A stretch of 64,000 bases of DNA from Platycnemis pennipes (Eukaryota > Arthropoda > Insecta > Odonata > Platycnemididae), in the NCBI GenBank assembly GCA_933228895.1, contig OW121847.1, positions 82,811,656 to 82,875,655 on the forward strand, read 5' to 3'. A program made the position numbers and the translations under genes. Below, piece after piece: positions 1 through 11,818 of the stretch; position 1 is the stretch's first letter, and every line of letters begins with the position of its first letter. Below the pieces are notes generated by a model. It was not told where the DNA came from and did not search any database. It saw only the letters and a list, made by a program, of their open reading frames with translations.

Positions 1-950
1 TATTGAACGTTTCTAGTAATGGGTCTTTATTAAAAATATAACCAGACTTCGGTTTAACAGAGAATATGTATGCTATTCATATACATTATCAAAATCACAT
101 CACTTTCAAACTTTAAATTATGGAAAATAAGACCTGCCCTTCAGTCTTATAAGAGAACTCTGACTCCGAACTCTTCGGAGAAAAATAATCACTTTTTAAT
201 AAACCCTGTTTGAAGGTTAACCAACAGACTTTACCGGCGTTCCGTATTCCTTTTATCAAATACCATATTCTATGGGTTGGTCGATGTTACCAATTTTTTT
301 CGAGAGAATGTAAGAGATCCGATGATTTCTAATGTAGTATTTTCTTCAGTTATATTATTACTGCGAAAGTGGTATTTGGTAGCCTTATAAGGTAGTTCAA
401 ATTCAATACAATCCTAGTTTTCTTTTCTCACAACGCCCTCGGACACAGGTGTTTCCAAAAATTTTACAACGCCATTGTGTTACTTGGTCTTCCCTCCCTG
501 TGAGGAGTGAATGCCCACTGAGATATTCCAAGAATCCAAGCGGTCGGAAAATGAAAGTAAAAAAAGGGGCCCGTATTAATGCAACGGAATTTGATTAGTG
601 GCTACCTGTCCTAGGTTGAAAATTTTCCCTTAACCTCACATATTACGATCCCCAAGAATGCAGGCCTGCGCTCACTATTAGGGAAAAAAGTTGCTGCAGT
701 CGACATGGAATCAGGAATGACGATTTCTTCTCGGCACGATTTTTTTTGGTGCATACTTACTTCCTACAATAATTAATTTATTTCCTCTCTCTAGCTAGTT
801 GATCAAACGAAGGGGAGTTGTTTTCTTTTTCGTGAAAATGGCAGTAATACTAAAAGGTTGCACATATTGCTATGTGCGTGGTTTCAATTTCTCGGAAGTT
901 CAAATCATAAGTGCTTTGGAAGGTATATTTGAGTCTCTCCAATCCAATCA
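1..950. other. unassigned AT-rich stretch
   Basis: No coding exon, RNA gene or repeat boundary could be recognised here on either strand. Short open frames are absent or look random, and base composition is ordinary AT-rich intergenic. Confidence 0.4.
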
Positions 951-1049
951 TTGGCATTGATTACTCTTCTGCAGTATCACCCTTCAAATCTATCGCTCGG
1001 TTATCGAAAAAAGATACCCAAAAGCGTTCAACTCCTACTTCGGTCTGGT

Positions 1050-1074
1050 TGGTGGGGACAGAACTCACCAAGTA
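1050..1074. repeat. 25-bp direct repeat, copy 1
   Basis: This 25-bp string, containing GGGGACAGAACTCACC, recurs exactly at 1734-1758. The similarity continues loosely past the 3' side (ccgatgccg versus ccgaggcg). The two copies bracket a LINE tail, a tRNA-like unit and a hammerhead-type hairpin. The repeat could be a piece of an unrecognised element or a local duplication. Confidence 0.55.
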
Positions 1075-1199
1075 GGTACCGATGCCGACGACGAGTAAAA
1101 TTCACTCAAATGGTTTCCCATAAAGGTCTGGTACCAAGAAAATCACACAGCTATATCACCGCATGTAGATACTAACCATCTAGCTGCAGGTGACCCTAT

Positions 1200-1318
1200 T
1201 TTGAAGCATGTCTCAATGTAGTAGCTTAGTATGCATGTCAATAGTGCATGTTTGGTGATCTTCATCCCCTGCCACACACCTTCGTGGTGGCTCGCAGGGT
1301 ATTACGTAGATGTAGATG
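1200..1318 (+). mobile_element. CR1/L2-like LINE, 3' tail only
   Basis: This is a severely 5'-truncated LINE. It holds the 3' UTR signature seen about ten times in the window, CCCCTGCCACACACC followed by GGTGGCTYGCAGGGTATT, and then the short hexameric tail GTAGATGTAGATG. No coding sequence remains. It abuts a tRNA-like unit that starts directly after the tail. Confidence 0.75.
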
Positions 1319-1388
1319 AAAAGGGCTGCTTCCGGATTCGAACCCGGAACATTCAGTTAATAGTTACACGCTCTCCCTACCGGGCCCC
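1319..1388 (-). repeat. tRNA-derived SINE head or tRNA pseudogene
   Basis: On the minus strand a B-box match GGGTTCGAATCC lies about 30 nt after an A-box-like GGTAGGGAGAGCG. The unit ends in a TTTT run that could stop RNA polymerase III. A convincing cloverleaf with a normal anticodon stem is not visible, so a SINE head or pseudogene is more likely than a working tRNA. Confidence 0.5.
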
Positions 1389-1429
1389 CACAATAGTACT
1401 TACCTATATCACAAACGTACGAGTTTGAA

Positions 1430-1597
1430 AATCATGAAAATAAAAATGACTTGGTATATTCCACACCTTTTATTGCGACAACCTACCGCGGTTTCAACGG
1501 CTAGAGCGTCATTATCAAGGCAACCATATAGTGAACTATGGTCGGTTGTTGCAATAAAAGGTGTAGAATATACCAAGTAATTTTTATTTTCACGATT
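1430..1597 (-). repeat. 54-bp inverted-repeat hairpin with a hammerhead-like core
   Basis: Arms 1430-1483 and 1544-1597 are inverted copies with only a few mismatches (2 of 35 in the inner part). They enclose 60 bp. On the minus strand the enclosed segment plus the arm start (1482-1519) contains GAAACCGCGGTA preceded by a degenerate CUGANGA box (TTGATAATGA) and a short stem. This is the layout of a hammerhead ribozyme, with the long arms acting as helix I. Such motifs are known from Penelope-like elements and retrozymes. No reverse transcriptase lies nearby, so this is probably a terminal remnant or a non-autonomous unit. Confidence 0.55.
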
Positions 1598-1733
1598 CTT
1601 CCATTCCACAAAGTAATGCCTGAGGGTATTTCTTCGAGTTTAAAAATATCTAAATGTCTACCGATGGAGAATAAAAAGGATGATCAATGAAGTTTTCAAG
1701 TTAAACTGAAATAAAATGTAAACCCTACAAAAA

Positions 1734-1758
1734 TGGTGGGGACAGAACTCACCAAGTA
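1734..1758. repeat. 25-bp direct repeat, copy 2
   Basis: An exact second copy of the sequence at 1050-1074, in the same orientation, about 680 bp downstream. Confidence 0.55.
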
Positions 1759-1799
1759 CCGAGGCGTTTTCATACGCTATTCATATATTTCCCAGGAGT

Positions 1800-3250
1800 G
1801 TGATGGAGCTTATTACCAAAAATTTGCAGAATATCCGTTAAACATTAGCTAATGTGATATAAGGGGAGCTAATAGGGTAGTTTCCTTCATCAAAGGAAAC
1901 GGACTTCATTGATTGCGATTTGTGCCCTGCCATAAATGTATTTAATTTACGCAAAAAGTTTGTATTGAGAAATCCCAGTTTACTAGAGAATTATATGTTA
2001 ATTTTAAGGCCATTTGAAAAGGCTCTGAAATGGCGGGGTGCGCTGCCTTCTTGCTGACGTAACAGGGAGGTAGTTTACGTTGCGAAGCATAGGAAAATTC
2101 GTCTCCTGAACTTACCGTTGTATTTCAGGGTCCCTCAGCTCTAGTGAATATTTAATAGTATTAACCTATAAAAACTATCAATGTTGGAAAAGAATTCTCA
2201 GTTAAACATGGTATTATTAGTCATTTTATAGGCTCAAGGACGTCCTGCTCGCTGTGTCTTCTGCTACGACGAAGCATGGCGTGAAGGTCGTGCGGCGATA
2301 GGCGAACTACATGATATGCTTGTGAAAGGAATACTGACTGATTTTAAATGAATCAACTGCATAAGTCATGTTAAATAAATAAATAAATGTTAATTATAAT
2401 TAATTAACGGAATAAATATGCCTCCAATACTTGTTCATAAGCTTTAACGGAGTGCGGCGTCTATTTGGAAGCGTCCGCAGCACCACCTGGTGGCAGGTAG
2501 AGGAAATACTTTGACGTCAAACGTAGGATTAACCGGCATGCAATAGTTTGCCGTCGCGTTTTCGCGCCATTGATTTTTTTCAGTTTTTAATTAATGAGGA
2601 AAAATACTTAACGTCATTTAAAAATCGAACGGCTTAAAACACGTACTCCAGAGGTTATAAACTTTCGATCAAGACAATAAAAAAATAATAGGAAACTACC
2701 CTATTGCCCTCGTACTTGTACCAGTCTCTGTTTTTCGGTTCATTTTAGATGTAAAGACGGAGGATCGCAGTTTCCCAGACGAAGAATGAAGAAAATTTCC
2801 ACCCCCTAACTCTATCTTTTATAAACTCTGCGATCACCAGAGCTGTAGGAGGCGGTGTTCCAAACGTTGAATTAAAGTGGATAGAACCATTTTGGAGGCC
2901 GGAACCGCAAATGCACCAGGCGGTAGAAACATTTTATTGAAAGAAAGGCATCTTGTATTTTGTGCCATTTTCTCGCCGTACGGATATATATAGCTGTCGA
3001 AGAGCAAGAACAGCTTTTCTGATACTCACTTTTGAATGTGCCTACTTTATACGTCTCGTAAAAGAAACGCTGCGGGAAGGATACGTATAGTTTGAAATCA
3101 CAGACCCCTTAATGTCTTATATCTGCAGGAACTGGTAATCGCAAAAATTGAGAGTGTACTCAGAACGCGGGTAAAAATATATTTTAGCATATCCAATTAT
3201 CCTAGAACTATGAATAAACTATTCTTGTAATTTACGGCTTCTGTCTGTCC
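1800..3250. other. unassigned intergenic stretch
   Basis: No gene or identifiable repeat was seen. The only point of note is a CTCF-like 14-mer at 2483-2496. The remainder is mixed AT-rich sequence with frequent stops in all frames. Confidence 0.35.
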
Positions 3251-3289
3251 TGCTAATGTAGTGGGGTGGTGATCTCGTGGGTGTTTTCA

Positions 3290-3597
3290 AGTCTTTACCA
3301 GTACTTGTAGGCACTTAGGACCAGGAAGAAAGACATAATGATGGGAATGGAAGGATAAGGAGGACGGGTGGAGAGAAACCGGCGGCGTCGGCAGTAACTT
3401 GCTATTCACGAAAGGCGTCAAGGGGACCACGGCTTAACGTCCCATCCGACGGACGGAGTACTGAACTTGAATTCTCTCCACAAAACACTAGAAGAGGCCG
3501 ATTTGCCAATGAAACATATCTTCCACTGCCGGGATTGGAACCCGGGTACATCGCGTGAGAGGCCTGCGCTCTAAGCACTACACCAACCCGACATCCC
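3290..3597 (-). repeat. tRNA-derived SINE
   Basis: Reading the minus strand from 3597, an A-box-like TTGGTGTAGTGCTTAGAG and a B-box-like GGGTTCCAATCCC are correctly ordered and spaced. A body follows with the motifs AGTACTCCGTCCGTCGG and GCCGCCGGTTTCTCTCC. The same body motifs recur near 26.7, 34.9, 61.95 and 63.95 kb. Exact ends were not determined. Confidence 0.65.
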
Positions 3598-3603
3598 TAC
3601 ACT

Positions 3604-4999
3604 CATCTACATCTACACAATATCCTGCAAGCCACCGCGAGGGTGGTTAATACATACATCATGCACTACAGACTACTCTCAAATATTTCACCTACCTATC
3701 CCTTTCCTTTGCTGCCTATTCTGTTCTCTTATAGTACGGGGGAAAAATGCCATTTTGAATCTATCAGTACTACAATCTATCTCTCTAATCTTATATATCT
3801 GGTCGAATCTAGCATAACGCTCTGATTTTTTTAATATGTGCCTAACATCTTAAGTAAAGCTATCCGATTGAAATTTCTCTAATAGATTCAATCTGTACTT
3901 AAACCTACGCTCTGATAATGATTCCCACCCTAATTCTTTTATTAATTCTGAAACGCTACTCAACCTATCGTAACACCTTTTAACGAACCTAGCTGCTATA
4001 CGCTGCACACTGTCTAGTTCTCTGATCCAACCTAATTCATTCGGATCCCATACGCTGGCTGCATACTCAAAGTGGGGCCTAACTAGTGAAAAGTAACATC
4101 ACTCTTTTGTCTTCACATCACATTTCCCAAGTACTCATTTTATATATCCTAGCTTTCTCTTCGCTCGGCCGCATATTTCCTGGATGCTCCTTCCCTACGA
4201 TAAATCTTTAGTGATTGTTACACCTAAATATCGTATGGTTTCAACGTTTTCGATCTTCGTGTTACTAATTTTATAGGATCGCTCTATCGAATCATTCCTC
4301 CTCCAAAAATTGATAGCTACACACTTTTTAAGGTTAAGTTCTAACTTCCATTTGTCGCACCACCTTTGAATTGCATCCAAATCCTTGTTAAGCGATTCCT
4401 GTCTTCTTCTTTAGATATACCCCTACACACTACCGCATCGTCTGCAAAAAGTCTAAGCTTACTACTAACTACGGTACCCAAATCGTTTATGTATAAAAGA
4501 AACAGAGGTGGACCTACTACGCTACCCTAGGGAACTCCCGATGTGACTTTGATTGGGTCCGACATGATACCATCTATGACAACCCTCTGCTCTCGCCCAC
4601 TTTTCTTTCTTTTTCCCAATTCTTTTACCCAACATACAACGTCTTTATTTATACCAAAACTCTCTAACTTAAAGATTAATTTATCATGAGGAACTTTATC
4701 GAATGACTTTTTAAAATCTAATAATATCGCAACTTGAGTACTGTTTTCGCCGTAAACTAAAATATCGTGTACGAATAGAGCTAATTGTGTCTCGCAAGAT
4801 CTACCTTTCCGGAACCCATGTTGGCTGTTAAGGCTGTTGGCTGGCATGAGTAATCCCTGACTATCCAAATGCCCCATGATCGAACTGACACTCGTGGTGA
4901 GGCAGGAAATATCTCTGTAGTGTCAGCTTTGAAGGTGCTGGATAGTGTAACGTGAAGGCAAAAATAATAGATTAAGGGAGGGAATGCGATGTCGTACAA
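3604..4999 (-). mobile_element. CR1/L2-like LINE, broken (family B)
   Basis: A 5'-truncated non-LTR retrotransposon on the minus strand. Reverse-transcriptase segments are readable in more than one frame: HGFRKGRSCETQL, then LDFKKSFDKVPHDKL (RT region with the first catalytic Asp), and VTSGVP. Further 3' comes a C-terminal region matching KWKLELNLKKC and RYLGVTITKDLS. The intervening FADD region lies out of frame. At the 3' end sits the shared tail (3604-3660). Near the 5' end (4877-4930) the equivalent of ISLTSISCKVLEHII is shortened, showing an internal deletion. Several stops and frameshifts mean no protein can be made. Confidence 0.85.
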
Positions 5000-5600
5000 T
5001 CGAAATAGCTATGCTTTTTCACTCAATTGATATTTTAAGTCGATCACAAAATTTCACCTAGCTGAAACAGCAAAGCAAATCAAATGAAAAATCAAAACAA
5101 CAGTAAAGAGTTCTTTCAAAACGTTTCTTAGTAACAAATAACTTTTTTAAAGCATCCCAGCAGCCCCTATCTTAATTTTGGTAGTAAATGAGCAATTTCT
5201 TTACCACGCATTTGTTGGTGAATTCATTACAGTATCCGTGGGTCGTATTGCAAGAGAAGAGCAAGGTTTTCACAGAGAAAGAATTCGTCGGAGAGAAAAT
5301 TAAATTAAGCCGGATAACGAAGGCCTTGGAGCAGAATTCACTTATCATGGACGAATTATTGTCAAATTTTAGCTTTCTCTAGCATGAATGTTAATGGATA
5401 TACAGTTTCAGATTGAACGTAGGGAAAGTGCATGATTATGTTAAAGAATTCACTAACAATTTCCTCATGACAGAAACATGAAAGAGAGATAGAAATGGAA
5501 CCACTCTCAGTGTTACCACTCTTAATTATATTGTAATATTCTAATTGAAGAGTTGTCACGTAGCGAAGTGATCACAGTCCTCGGAGAAGTAAGGAAGTCT
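5000..5600. other. unassigned AT-rich stretch
   Basis: No gene or repeat boundary could be supported. The small open frames at 5188-5382 and 5362-5559 show no recognisable motifs. Confidence 0.35.
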
Positions 5601-5619
5601 ATTCCACCACCCTTCGGTT

Positions 5620-6400
5620 TTGTTTTTGAAAGTCTTCCCACAAAAGATTGAAAAACAAACCAACAGGACCCTCCCTTCTCGGTCATACCCCGCGACGTGC
5701 AGCCTCTCACGGACTTGACCCCTTCCCCAAAGAAAAATCTTACTACGCCGACCAATCCGCCACCGACACGCAAGTCACACACAACCTCCTCACACTTGAT
5801 CTTCCTCCCCGAAGCATTCCTCTATCACTCCTTCCGCCCGTCACGAGCGGCTGGGACAGAGAGGATAGAGAATGGGTGAAAAATAAAGTGGGGAAAGGGT
5901 GGAAATGGAGTGCGATCCGGACGGGTGAATGGACCGCCCGCGGTGGACGGAGGAGCGTCTCTTGGCGAGTGGACACCATCGTTAGACCCCCAAGAAGGAG
6001 ATGACCAAGGGAGGGAGGGGAGAGCGGTCACCTCACTCTCCTCACCGAAACAGGGTCCATCCCTCGGAATCCTCAAACGGCGCGGGAGAGGGCGGAGCGG
6101 AGCTGTTTGGAGGGAGGAATGCATGTCGGGCCGGGGCCGCGGAGGGAGGGAGGAAAAGGAAGACTTAAGGGTTGGTAGGAATGAGAGGAAGGGGGAGGGA
6201 ATTAAGGGCACGGCGAGCTGAGGGTTCAGGACGGGCGAGATGCCCCGGGGTATTCCCATGGAAACGCTGGGTGGGAAGATTTTGGGGGTGGGGAGGAGTC
6301 TGATGACGTCGGAAAAAGGGAGGGGGGGGTTAGGGGGGCGAGAAGAAGGGCACAGAGGGTGGAAGCAGGGGTTCATTCGGGCGATTCATCGAGACCTTCC
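5620..6400. other. GC-rich, CpG-containing block
   Basis: Sharply more GC-rich than its surroundings, with many CG dinucleotides and a purine-rich + strand. Long open frames occur on both strands (for example 183 codons at 5825-6376 minus), but they lack motifs and are expected by chance in GC-rich DNA. It may be a promoter or first-exon region. A G-run cluster at 6316-6343 could form a G-quadruplex. Confidence 0.4.
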
Positions 6401-9400
6401 GACCAGCCGACTTATGTAAAGACAATCGAAATAATGGTAACTAATGCCCGATAAATAAGATCAACCACGGATTTGTGGGGGAAAAGCTCGAGAGATAATG
6501 ATCAATAGTGATTTACCTGTTTTTCTGTGAAACTATGCACGAACCATTCTCATAGGCAGGTGAAACACTGGAACTTGTGCTGTAAAAATAAACTCGCAAA
6601 AAATTCGACTTTAAAAGAAGAGTAAGGAAGTGATGTGCAATTCGGAGGTTGTTGGAGGTGTTGATTTCTAATAACTTAAAATAAGAGAACGGCGTGAAGT
6701 ATATAACGGGGAAAGAGGGAGATTAAGTGAGAGCAGGAAACAGATTAGGCATGCTATGCCTGGAGATGTATAGGATTCAGCTAGATTCTTGAGAAAAATT
6801 GAATATCGTTAAGTTACCTCCTCAGTGAAAGTAAATCTACTTCTGCTGTACTAATCTTCTCATTTCTATTTTGTTCCATCATTCCTTAACAGCGTGATAT
6901 CCACCACTTTCTCCCTAAAAATGCCAAACCAGTGAACTGTTTTCCTTGGTTGAGGATCCGTGCTTTTATTTTTCTCACTTACTTATGCGAATGGGGTCGT
7001 AAATATTTTTTTGATCCGTGTACTACAGTATTTTTTTATTTGGTGCCGTTTGCAGGCCATCGGCGACGGGGTGGAGGGTATCACAGATTTCGAATTCACC
7101 ATGCAAATTTCAGAACTGTGCTATCTTTATAAAAATGCAGTTGAACTTTCCACAAAAGATACATATGTGTACAAGAACGTTGATTCCAAAAGCACACTTA
7201 TGCTTTGGATTTTTATGGTCATGTTCAAGTTGATCAACACTCGTTGTCTATTCCTGATGAAGGAAGAGTGAGGATTTGTATGATACGAAAGCTTGGGAAG
7301 GGTGGACGCGTCAGACGCCGGTGTCCAAACGGGCCACGCTCAGGGGTCACCTTGGCGCCTCCCAATTACCACCGAAAAGGGACACCCCGGGAGAGGGAGG
7401 GAGAAGAGGTACGTCTAGGGTAGAGAGGGAAGGTGTGACGGAGTCGGAAGATGGAGAAATGGGATAAAACCCGGCTTGTTTTATTTTCCCGACGAAAAGA
7501 AGAAGAAACACGAGATAAAAAGGAACAAAACGGGAAATGCCTGTCCGGTCTGAGTCTCCAGGTGAATCGGAGGATGAGGAAGAGGACGCGAGTGAGAATC
7601 GTGTGATACACTCGGCGAAACGAGGCTTCTTCCGCCATCATAGAGCGGCGAGGAAGTATAGGGTGACGGGTGAAAAAATTGACTGGAGGGAGGCGAGTGG
7701 ACGTAAGCTTCACGACGTCCATCAACCTTAAAACCTCACTTTTATCCCCGGACCTTGCCCACAACGTGGACCAGAATCCCCTTCCAGGCTTCCCGCACAT
7801 TTCACGGCATTAACGACACTGTGAGGCTCTCCGAACGGGCGGACGAGCGTGGGAAATACTAATTGGAAATTTTTATCGGATTCGAACCATATTGTCAGCG
7901 AAATCCATGAAAGTTAATCGCAAGGGACTGTCATATTTTAGACGGGAACATCGTCTAATTAGCGATGCGGCGCCTACTACAATTTACTTGCTCTAACTAT
8001 AATTATCGATTTATTAATTTTCTTTATCCACGGCCGGTAATGAAAGTAAGGCTAGTAGAGCCATAGACTATACATTTTGCCAGTTTGTTTGAAGATTTTG
8101 AGAAATTGATTTGTCGTTATAGCGTTAAGCTTTCAGCTGCTGGTTTGAAGGCACTGAGTTCAAATTCTAGTGTTCTCAGGAGCATATAGGAGAACGTAAC
8201 TTATGTTGAAAGACTATTTGTGCATGAGTGCAATGACGTACTTACCTGTGTGCTTCGTATGACTTCAAAATACTATCGCTAATGAACCATAAGGTTGATA
8301 ATTGCAGGCTTGACCCATTTTTCATTAATGTAAAAAATATATATAGTGTAAAGAATTAGCACAAAATATGTCATAACGTAACAGAATCAGCATTGGTCAA
8401 ATACGACTAAAGTCAAATAATTTTTGTATAGAAAGAGATAAATAAACGGAAATGCCTTTGTCCCGGTTAAATTCATTAATCGATCTATTCTTAACCATAG
8501 TTGTTTAACGAACAAAATATTAGTTCGCTGCTATTTTTCTTTCCCTTTTCATTCCTCTTTAAGTTATATGGCACATACAGTCAACATACTCTATTCTTGT
8601 TTTTCAAATAACTGAGACGCTTTCCTCAAAGCTACGATACGTTTTATTGTCTTCTCCACAAGCAATGGGAAATGTAATGCAAAGCCTTCCGGACTGAGTC
8701 GTAAAAGTGAATAGTGTTGGAAAAAAGTCTTTTGTAATAAGTATTAGACTAATTGAGCTAACTATCACTACTTCTTAATTCACCCAAAGCTTAGATAGAG
8801 TGGGTCCTAACCCGAGTTTCAAAGCTCTTCCCTGATTTTCTTCCATTGTTGGTCCCCCTTCAGTTTGCCTCCCATCATTTCCCCTTTTCAGAAGATGACA
8901 AATGTAGCAATTTTCTAGTCATAACTGTAATTTTGATAGACATTTTAGATCATGGTTTCTTTGCCAAGTAATGTCAATGGCACATCACATGCTGATGTCG
9001 CTTGGCAAAGAATTAATGGTTGTGGGGATTAAAATTATTTGTGGAAATTGCTGAGTTCTTGCTACATCAAACTTCCCGAGTATGAAAGATTTTTCCAAGC
9101 AACTTCCGCGAGTTTTTTTTTCAGAGAAAGATAATGAGTTTTATTTGGAGATTTGCGAATAAATCGCCGGACGATTGATGCACCTGGATTAATAAAATAG
9201 TATTCAATTAAAGAAATTAGTAAAAGTAACTTTTTAGGGCATGAGAAAATAATTAATCTTTAAATTGAATAATATCTAATAACAATTTCAGAACTTATCT
9301 GCATTATTGGTGATTATGAATTTTTGCCTCTCCCAAAATCTTTTAGCTTATAATATAACAGAAATTTCGCCAAAAGTGATGAAGTAAAATTGCTAAAGTT

Positions 9401-9990
9401 TACCCATTTGAACGAAAGTACCTATTTTCAATCACAATGCAAATACAGAAAAAAAATCACGCTTTGTCCTATTCTTTAAAACTACTCTAATGGGAAGAAT
9501 GCTTGGTTTTACGAATGTGCTATACAGCATAATCGGATAAAAACGGTGTTATTTATATTTATCTAACTTTTCAGTTCAATTCTTGCAGGCGAATTACGGA
9601 GAACATTATTTGAGGATAGGAATGAAGAAAATTAGGAATCAGAAATCGGAGGATTTCGTGAACGTTATATCAATCTTACTTCCATCATAATTATTTTTAT
9701 TTCATTAGCCATAAATGTTTTCTACAGTAGCTTTCCTATTCGTGGCGACATTACCAAGTAACATACAATCTACCGAAGATGTGTGAGGCAGGGGCTGACT
9801 CCACCAGGTAAACATTGCCATCATGCGCATAGTAATATCGATATCAAGAATTTTAGCTGTTTCACTGCGAGAATATATATATTTACATAAAATACAGTTT
9901 GAAATATATATTTATCCAGCTACGCAGTCAGCACAGGCACTATAAAAACGTTTTGCGATGTGCAGTGGAGTCAATGCATATGGATTACAT
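6401..9990. other. mostly unassigned; GC-rich block 7280-7830 and a hairpin
   Basis: No gene can be supported. Items seen: a splice-acceptor-like pyrimidine tract and AG at 7039-7055 followed by an open frame to 7271; a GC-rich block at about 7280-7830 with open frames on both strands and no motifs; and a compact hairpin at 8957-9014. The remaining sequence is AT-rich and featureless. Confidence 0.35.
8957..9014. repeat. short imperfect hairpin
   Basis: TTCTTTGCCAAG is followed after about 35 bp by CTTGGCAAAGAA, with weaker pairing (aatgtca/tgatgtc) toward the centre. The total is about 58 bp. It may be a microRNA-like or MITE-derived hairpin, but nothing decides between them. Confidence 0.4.
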
Positions 9991-10415
9991 GGATGGCCGG
10001 TTGCACGAACGATACATATGTATTCAATAAAGTTATGAGACTCATAACCCCTAGCAACCATTCAATAAGTGTTGCATGAACGTTCAATAATTTTATGAGT
10101 TCCATAAACTGTCAGATAACTTATCGAACCAAATTGGTGGGGTTAAAAGCTTATGAGTTCCATAATAACACAATATGGCGGATTTGTAATCAGATGTCTG
10201 GAAGTGTCATTGCTTGAGGATTGATTTTATTGAAAGAAAAAGTTCGTTTTTTTCAAGTTATTCGACATTTACTTCCACCTAACAAGCTTATAAGTCATAT
10301 TTGACAACCAGGTATGCATATAATAACTAAACATTCCATATTTTCCTTTATATGAATTGTCATGGATTGCCGATTAACTGTGAATTGCTTTTGCACGGAT
10401 TGAAAGGTTCATATT

Positions 10416-10691
10416 TTGCCGCGGTACGAAAAAATTCTAAACGTAAATACGCAAGCCGCAAATACAAATATGCAAGAGTGCAGTGATCATCTGTGGCAAT
10501 CTGTTTACTTGAGTTGCGGTGTTCATATTCAATTATATTTAGGTTTTAACGTGTGTAATAACTGCAACGAACTTGTTAATGTGAAGATCATTTCTTTCGG
10601 TTGTAGTGTGCAATTGCATTCTTTTAATAAGTACGTAGAGAAACTCGTTGTTACCTTTAATTATCTCGTTGATGTGTTTCTGCTACGTTGA
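10416..10691 (+). CDS. unrecognised 91-codon open frame inside the Harbinger element
   Basis: The frame is rich in Cys, Val and Asn and has no motif I recognise. It lies between the left sub-terminal repeats and the transposase start. It may be chance or a leftover of the element's own sequence. I assign no function. Confidence 0.15.
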   Translation: MPRYEKILNVNTQAANTNMQECSDHLWQSVYLSCGVHIQLYLGFNVCNNCNELVNVKIISFGCSVQLHSFNKYVEKLVVTFNYLVDVFLLR

Positions 10692-10843
10692 TGTGGTTCG
10701 CCCTACTCCCACACGTGTTTTCTCATATTCCTTTCAAACGTTAAAACTCACAACCATTACAATAGCGAGTTATTATACCGTGCACAATAATACGGATGCA
10801 TAAATACATAGCCCTTGGTATTAAAAAGGCAAAATCTGGCGGA

Positions 10844-10955
10844 AGTCTTTCCTAACTCAATATTATAATCAATTGGAGAATTGAGGTGGATGTTTTCGGA
10901 TAGTCTTTTCTAACTCAATATTATAATCAATTGGAGAATTGAGGCGGATGTTTTC
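10844..10955. repeat. 54-bp unit tandemly duplicated, 58-bp period
   Basis: Units 10844-10897 and 10902-10955 differ at two positions and are separated by 4 bp. Each contains a small dyad, CTCAAT through ATTGAG. The duplication lies inside the Harbinger element. Confidence 0.75.
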
Positions 10956-11554
10956 CCCTTTCTGTTATTCCTATGGTTAATATTTGTTAAGTAGGTACAG
11001 TGAAATAATTGGATCAGAAAAAGGGAAGTTTGTTTTTTTCCAGTTGAATGACCTCATAATTTAAATTAGATTTTATCACAGTGAATGTTTGTGACCACAA
11101 AACAGTATAACTGGTATATTTGGTTAATTAGAGTATTAACCGTTTCTTAATTACGAAAGTGCTCATAAACGTTCAGTTGCTTAAGAGGCCAAAGTAATAG
11201 AGCTTAGTTTAAAGTCTACGGTAGTTTCAAGGTGGTGAAAGGTACATATTGTCTCGACCTATATATTGAACCAAAATCTAAGAGCGTTGAGGGGTAGAGA
11301 ATATTTTATATTACTATGACTTGAGCTTGGAAAAAGGGATTCTTACTTAATTTTAATGGAATGATCTGCATTAGAATTATGAAAGCAATGTTTTGGGCCT
11401 GCAAACCAGTAATGGTGCAGTTGGTGAAGATTTATAGGTGCTACCTACTAGGTATAGGTACTAGGAATGTCTACTGTTCACTAGAATTTCTCTCCTAGTG
11501 GTATACAGGACCAACTAAAATAATCACTGTTTAATTAGTTTTTTATTTCATAGG

Positions 11555-11818
11555 ATGGATCTGAGTGAAGCATCATCCACTTCTTCAGATGAAGAAATAA
11601 TGAATGTATTAAGAAATGTTCCAAGAATGAGCATTTTCCGAGAGCGATTAGATCCTTTCAATATTTATAATGAATCAGAATTCAAGGAACTATTCAGATT
11701 ACCCAAGCAGCTTGTTATGGATCTTCTACAGAAATTTGAAAACAATTTGAAGCCAATCTCCATAAGGAGCAAGCCTATTACTGCTATTTCTTTACTGCTG
11801 CATTGTACTTCGCTGTAA
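11555..11818 (+). pseudogene. HARBI1-like transposase, N-terminal fragment
   Basis: Codes for the N-terminal part of a PIF/Harbinger transposase. It has an acidic Ser-rich start, then FKELFRLPKQLVMDLLQKF, then a segment ending in ITAISLLL, which precedes the catalytic DDE domain in this family. A pyrimidine-rich AG (11552-11553) sits just before the ATG, so this may be an internal exon start. The last six codons (after about 11795) are not transposase but antisense of the neighbouring Myb/MADF gene. The DDE domain is wholly missing. Confidence 0.65.

Noticed and set aside
5825..6376. 183-codon open frame on the minus strand
   Set aside because: Lies in GC-rich DNA with open frames on the other strand too. 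It is Pro/Ser-rich without motifs, so chance is the simplest reading.
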